NCBI GenBank assembly: GCA_013215505.1
Contig: JABSQZ010000032.1
Span: 1 to 40,661, forward strand
Direction of reading: 5' to 3'
DNA: 40,661 nt
DNA from: Oceanospirillaceae bacterium
GTDB taxonomy: Bacteria; Pseudomonadota; Gammaproteobacteria; Pseudomonadales; Balneatricaceae
Shown here: positions 39,362 to 40,661 of the stretch, piece after piece
Numbering within the stretch: position 1 is the stretch's first letter
Layout: every line of letters begins with the position of its first letter
Notes under the pieces: generated by a model
What the model saw: only the letters and a program-made list of their open reading frames with translations
Databases searched by the model: none
What the model was told of the DNA's origin: nothing
Program-made: the position numbers and the translations under genes

Positions 39362-39610
39362 TCACAGAATTTGTAGTCGGCCACTGCCCGCTGCTAACAG
39401 TAATGCTTCTCCCTCAGATTGAACCGCATCAGAGAGCACCAGTTGATCGTAAGAGTCCAAATTGTTGATTCTAATAACGCAGTGAAACATATCGGATTTC
39501 AGCTCAATCACATCTCCAATATTAGCTGCATTCTCTGATGTATAAATTGAAGGCAGTAGGGGGTCCTGGCCTTTGAACTTGAGGCGATAGGTATAATTTT
39601 TACTTTCCAT
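39362..39610 (-). CDS. Small hypothetical protein, 82 aa
   Basis: A soluble small protein with a strong ribosome binding site (CGGAG, 5-6 nt before ATG). It looks beta-rich: KNYTYRLKFKGQDPLLPSIY, then NIGDVIELKSDMFHCVIRIN and a hydrophobic, helix-like C-terminus (SEGEALLLAAGSGRLQIL). The G-D-V-I-E-L phrase followed by an alternating strand suggests a small barrel. No family recognised. It lies 115 bp downstream of another small gene on the same strand (39726-39986), and the two may be co-transcribed. Confidence 0.72.
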   Translation of the reverse strand: MESKNYTYRLKFKGQDPLLPSIYTSENAANIGDVIELKSDMFHCVIRINNLDSYDQLVLSDAVQSEGEALLLAAGSGRLQIL

Positions 39611-39725
39611 GGTAGCTCCGAAACATAAATGCAGTACTAGTTAATAGTAGGAAAGATCTACGTTTTTGCCAGCTTAAATATTCACTTAATTCGGAGCACA
39701 ATGGTTGTGAGTAGGCGTTTGTGTG

Positions 39726-39986
39726 TTAGTGCAGGGGGCCTTTTTTAAGTTCGCTTTCCAGTGCGCGCCACTTACAGTGCTCTTCTTTTCTGTGCAAAAT
39801 AGCCAAGATGTCTTTGCGGGTCTGTTCGGGGGCGTCTTTAGTGGCGACTTCCACCTCAGAACAAGTTGTTTTGAATATGGAGAGTGCGTCATCCAGAGAT
39901 ATCAAATTGTTTTCCATGAGTTTCATCACAGTGTCAGAAGCGATATTTAAAGTAGCAGTAACCAAAAAATCTGTGTTGTTGGACAT
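39726..39986 (-). CDS. Small helical hypothetical protein, 86 aa
   Basis: ATG 39986 has TTGGAG 6-7 nt upstream; the frame goes four codons further but over that site. The product is almost entirely helix-prone and charged: SNNTDFLVTATLNIASDTVM, KLMENNLISLDDALSIFKTT and a Lys/Glu-rich end (EEHCKWRALESELKKG). The L-I-S-x-x-D-A-L phrase resembles short oligomerisation helices of regulatory or phage-type proteins. No family recognised. It precedes the 82-residue gene on the same strand. Confidence 0.72.
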   Translation of the reverse strand: MSNNTDFLVTATLNIASDTVMKLMENNLISLDDALSIFKTTCSEVEVATKDAPEQTRKDILAILHRKEEHCKWRALESELKKGPLH

Positions 39987-40339
39987 ACGATACTCCAATA
40001 TTTATTATTGTTGGAAATTAAGCATAGGTCAGATAACTTAATTAGCAAATTTGCTGTGGCTAAAATGTCGCAGTTATATTCTGGTCAGTCAAAAGAACCG
40101 ACAGAGCAATGCAATTTGGTTGTACCGAATGTTGACAGGTAACTAGCCCAGTTATTTCTAGCCTGTCTGTGAGTGTAATACACAGATCTCTGTATAGCCT
40201 GGAGGGTTGAGGGGCCTGACTAAGTATCCTTGATCTATCCTATCTATAGTCAACTCATCTACTGGTAGAAAAACGACTATGCTGCACAAAGTAAAATATG
40301 CCCAAAGTTGGCTAGTTTTGCATTATTTTGAATTAACGG

Positions 40340-40367
40340 TTGACGCGGCTCCGCAGATCTATATAAT
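40340..40367 (+). promoter_or_regulatory. rRNA-type promoter P1
   Basis: TTGACG and TATAAT are 16 bp apart, followed by the GC-rich discriminator TCGCCTCC. A 16-bp spacer plus such a discriminator is characteristic of stringently controlled rRNA promoters. The upstream 50 bp are A/T-rich, as in an UP element. The preceding stretch 40042-40339 has no gene that I can see. Confidence 0.8.
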
Positions 40368-40370
40368 TCG

Positions 40371-40410
40371 CCTCCTCGCTGCAGGGGTCACCCAAAACAC
40401 AGCGAGCAGG
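40371..40410 (+). other. Leader hairpin after P1
   Basis: CCTCCTCGCTG pairs with CAGCGAGCAGG (10 of 11), with an inner GGG/CCC pairing. It would form in the transcript immediately after the P1 start point. Confidence 0.6.
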
Positions 40411-40534
40411 ATGAATCATCAATCGCTATAACGCTTTGCTTTATAACGAATAAATTTCATTTTGGTTAGGTTTTAATCATTGTTATTGGCTTTAATTTCT
40501 ACGGAATTAAAGTTGAAAATAAATAAAATAATGA

Positions 40535-40562
40535 TTGACTTAACGAGGCGCGAATATATAAT
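40535..40562 (+). promoter_or_regulatory. rRNA-type promoter P2
   Basis: TTGACT and TATAAT are again 16 bp apart, followed by ACGCACCTC. It lies 195 bp downstream of P1 in the same direction, within an A/T-rich stretch. Confidence 0.8.
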
Positions 40563-40580
40563 ACGCACCTCACTTAAACG

Positions 40581-40661
40581 GAGTCGCAAACATTAGCGAC
40601 TCAGCAAGCTTTTAGCTTGACTCAAACGTTTAAGAAACTTTCTTGCTCTCTTTAGAGAAAA
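40581..40661 (+). other. Probable rRNA operon leader (boxB-like hairpins, boxA-like site)
   Basis: After P2 come two hairpins, GAGTCGC-N8-GCGACTC (40581-40602) and CAAGCT-TTT-AGCTTG (40606-40620), then TTGCTCTCTTTAGAGAAAA at the window edge, close to the boxA antitermination sequence TGCTCTTTAACA. The order promoter-promoter-boxB-boxA is that of a 16S rRNA leader. The gene itself would lie beyond the window, so this is a prediction. Confidence 0.65.

Overview
The window looks like chromosomal DNA of a gammaproteobacterium with moderate GC, probably marine and heterotrophic. The reasons are the gene content (GlcC/GlcGDEF, Tas, FtnA, RpfG-type HD-GYP, many GGDEF proteins) and close resemblance of several proteins to Vibrio, Pseudomonas and E. 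coli families. I cannot fix the genus from the sequence alone. I see no prophage, insertion sequence, CRISPR array or tRNA. Most of the window is ordinary chromosome, with short repeats in the intergenic spaces.

Layout. 1-733: two copies of a ~200-bp direct repeat flanked by GGAAGTT-type heptamer arrays. 734-4158: a membrane diguanylate cyclase, then an Lrp/AsnC regulator divergent from a Cys/Met-metabolism PLP enzyme, with a 17-bp dyad between them. 4497-5788: two unrecognised membrane proteins. 5963-8554: a Tas-type aldo/keto reductase, a YdcZ-type membrane protein preceded by a 25-codon upstream ORF, and a two-gene MerR operon with a 19-bp-spacer promoter. 8615-10617: a second heptamer array, a class V aminotransferase and a divergent second Lrp-type regulator with its own dyad. 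10629-14494: a large EF-hand-like acidic protein and a CHASE-PAS-GGDEF protein. 14849-17236: an AGE-family sugar isomerase and a fructokinase, which together suggest mannose to fructose to fructose-6-phosphate. 17747-21639: a histidine kinase and a receiver-DUF3369-HD-GYP response regulator, separated by three tandem 49-bp structured repeats. 21668-26943: glycolate regulator glcC divergent from glcG-glcD-glcE-glcF, with a 15-bp GntR-type operator. The 3' end of glcF is partly duplicated downstream. 27424-28827: a GGDEF protein with a DUF3365-like sensor carrying CxxCH. 28839-36134: a series of small regulator/enzyme modules: FAD monooxygenase + MarR, 2OG-Fe oxygenase + second MarR, an iodotyrosine-deiodinase-like nitroreductase, a pyroglutamyl-peptidase-like protein, and ArsR with two SRPBCC proteins. 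36211-39986: small and secreted proteins, a 58-residue two-span membrane protein and ferritin FtnA. 40340-40661: two strong promoters with 16-bp spacers and GC-rich discriminators, followed by hairpins and a boxA-like sequence. This is what the leader of a ribosomal RNA operon looks like; the rRNA gene would start past the right edge.

How the genes work together. Four proteins point to cyclic-di-GMP signalling (three GGDEF and one HD-GYP), each with a different sensory input: a four-helix periplasmic domain, CHASE, a kinase-driven receiver, and heme/redox. The other repeated theme is a local regulator next to its target with a visible dyad in the shared promoter region. I found such dyads for both Lrp genes, GlcC, a MarR/monooxygenase pair, ArsR/SRPBCC and the nitroreductase. 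No clearly undescribed multi-gene system stands out. The best candidates for something new are the 49-bp repeat array in the kinase/HD-GYP locus, the repeat module at the left end, the deiodinase-like gene with its 32-bp palindrome, and several unnamed small proteins.
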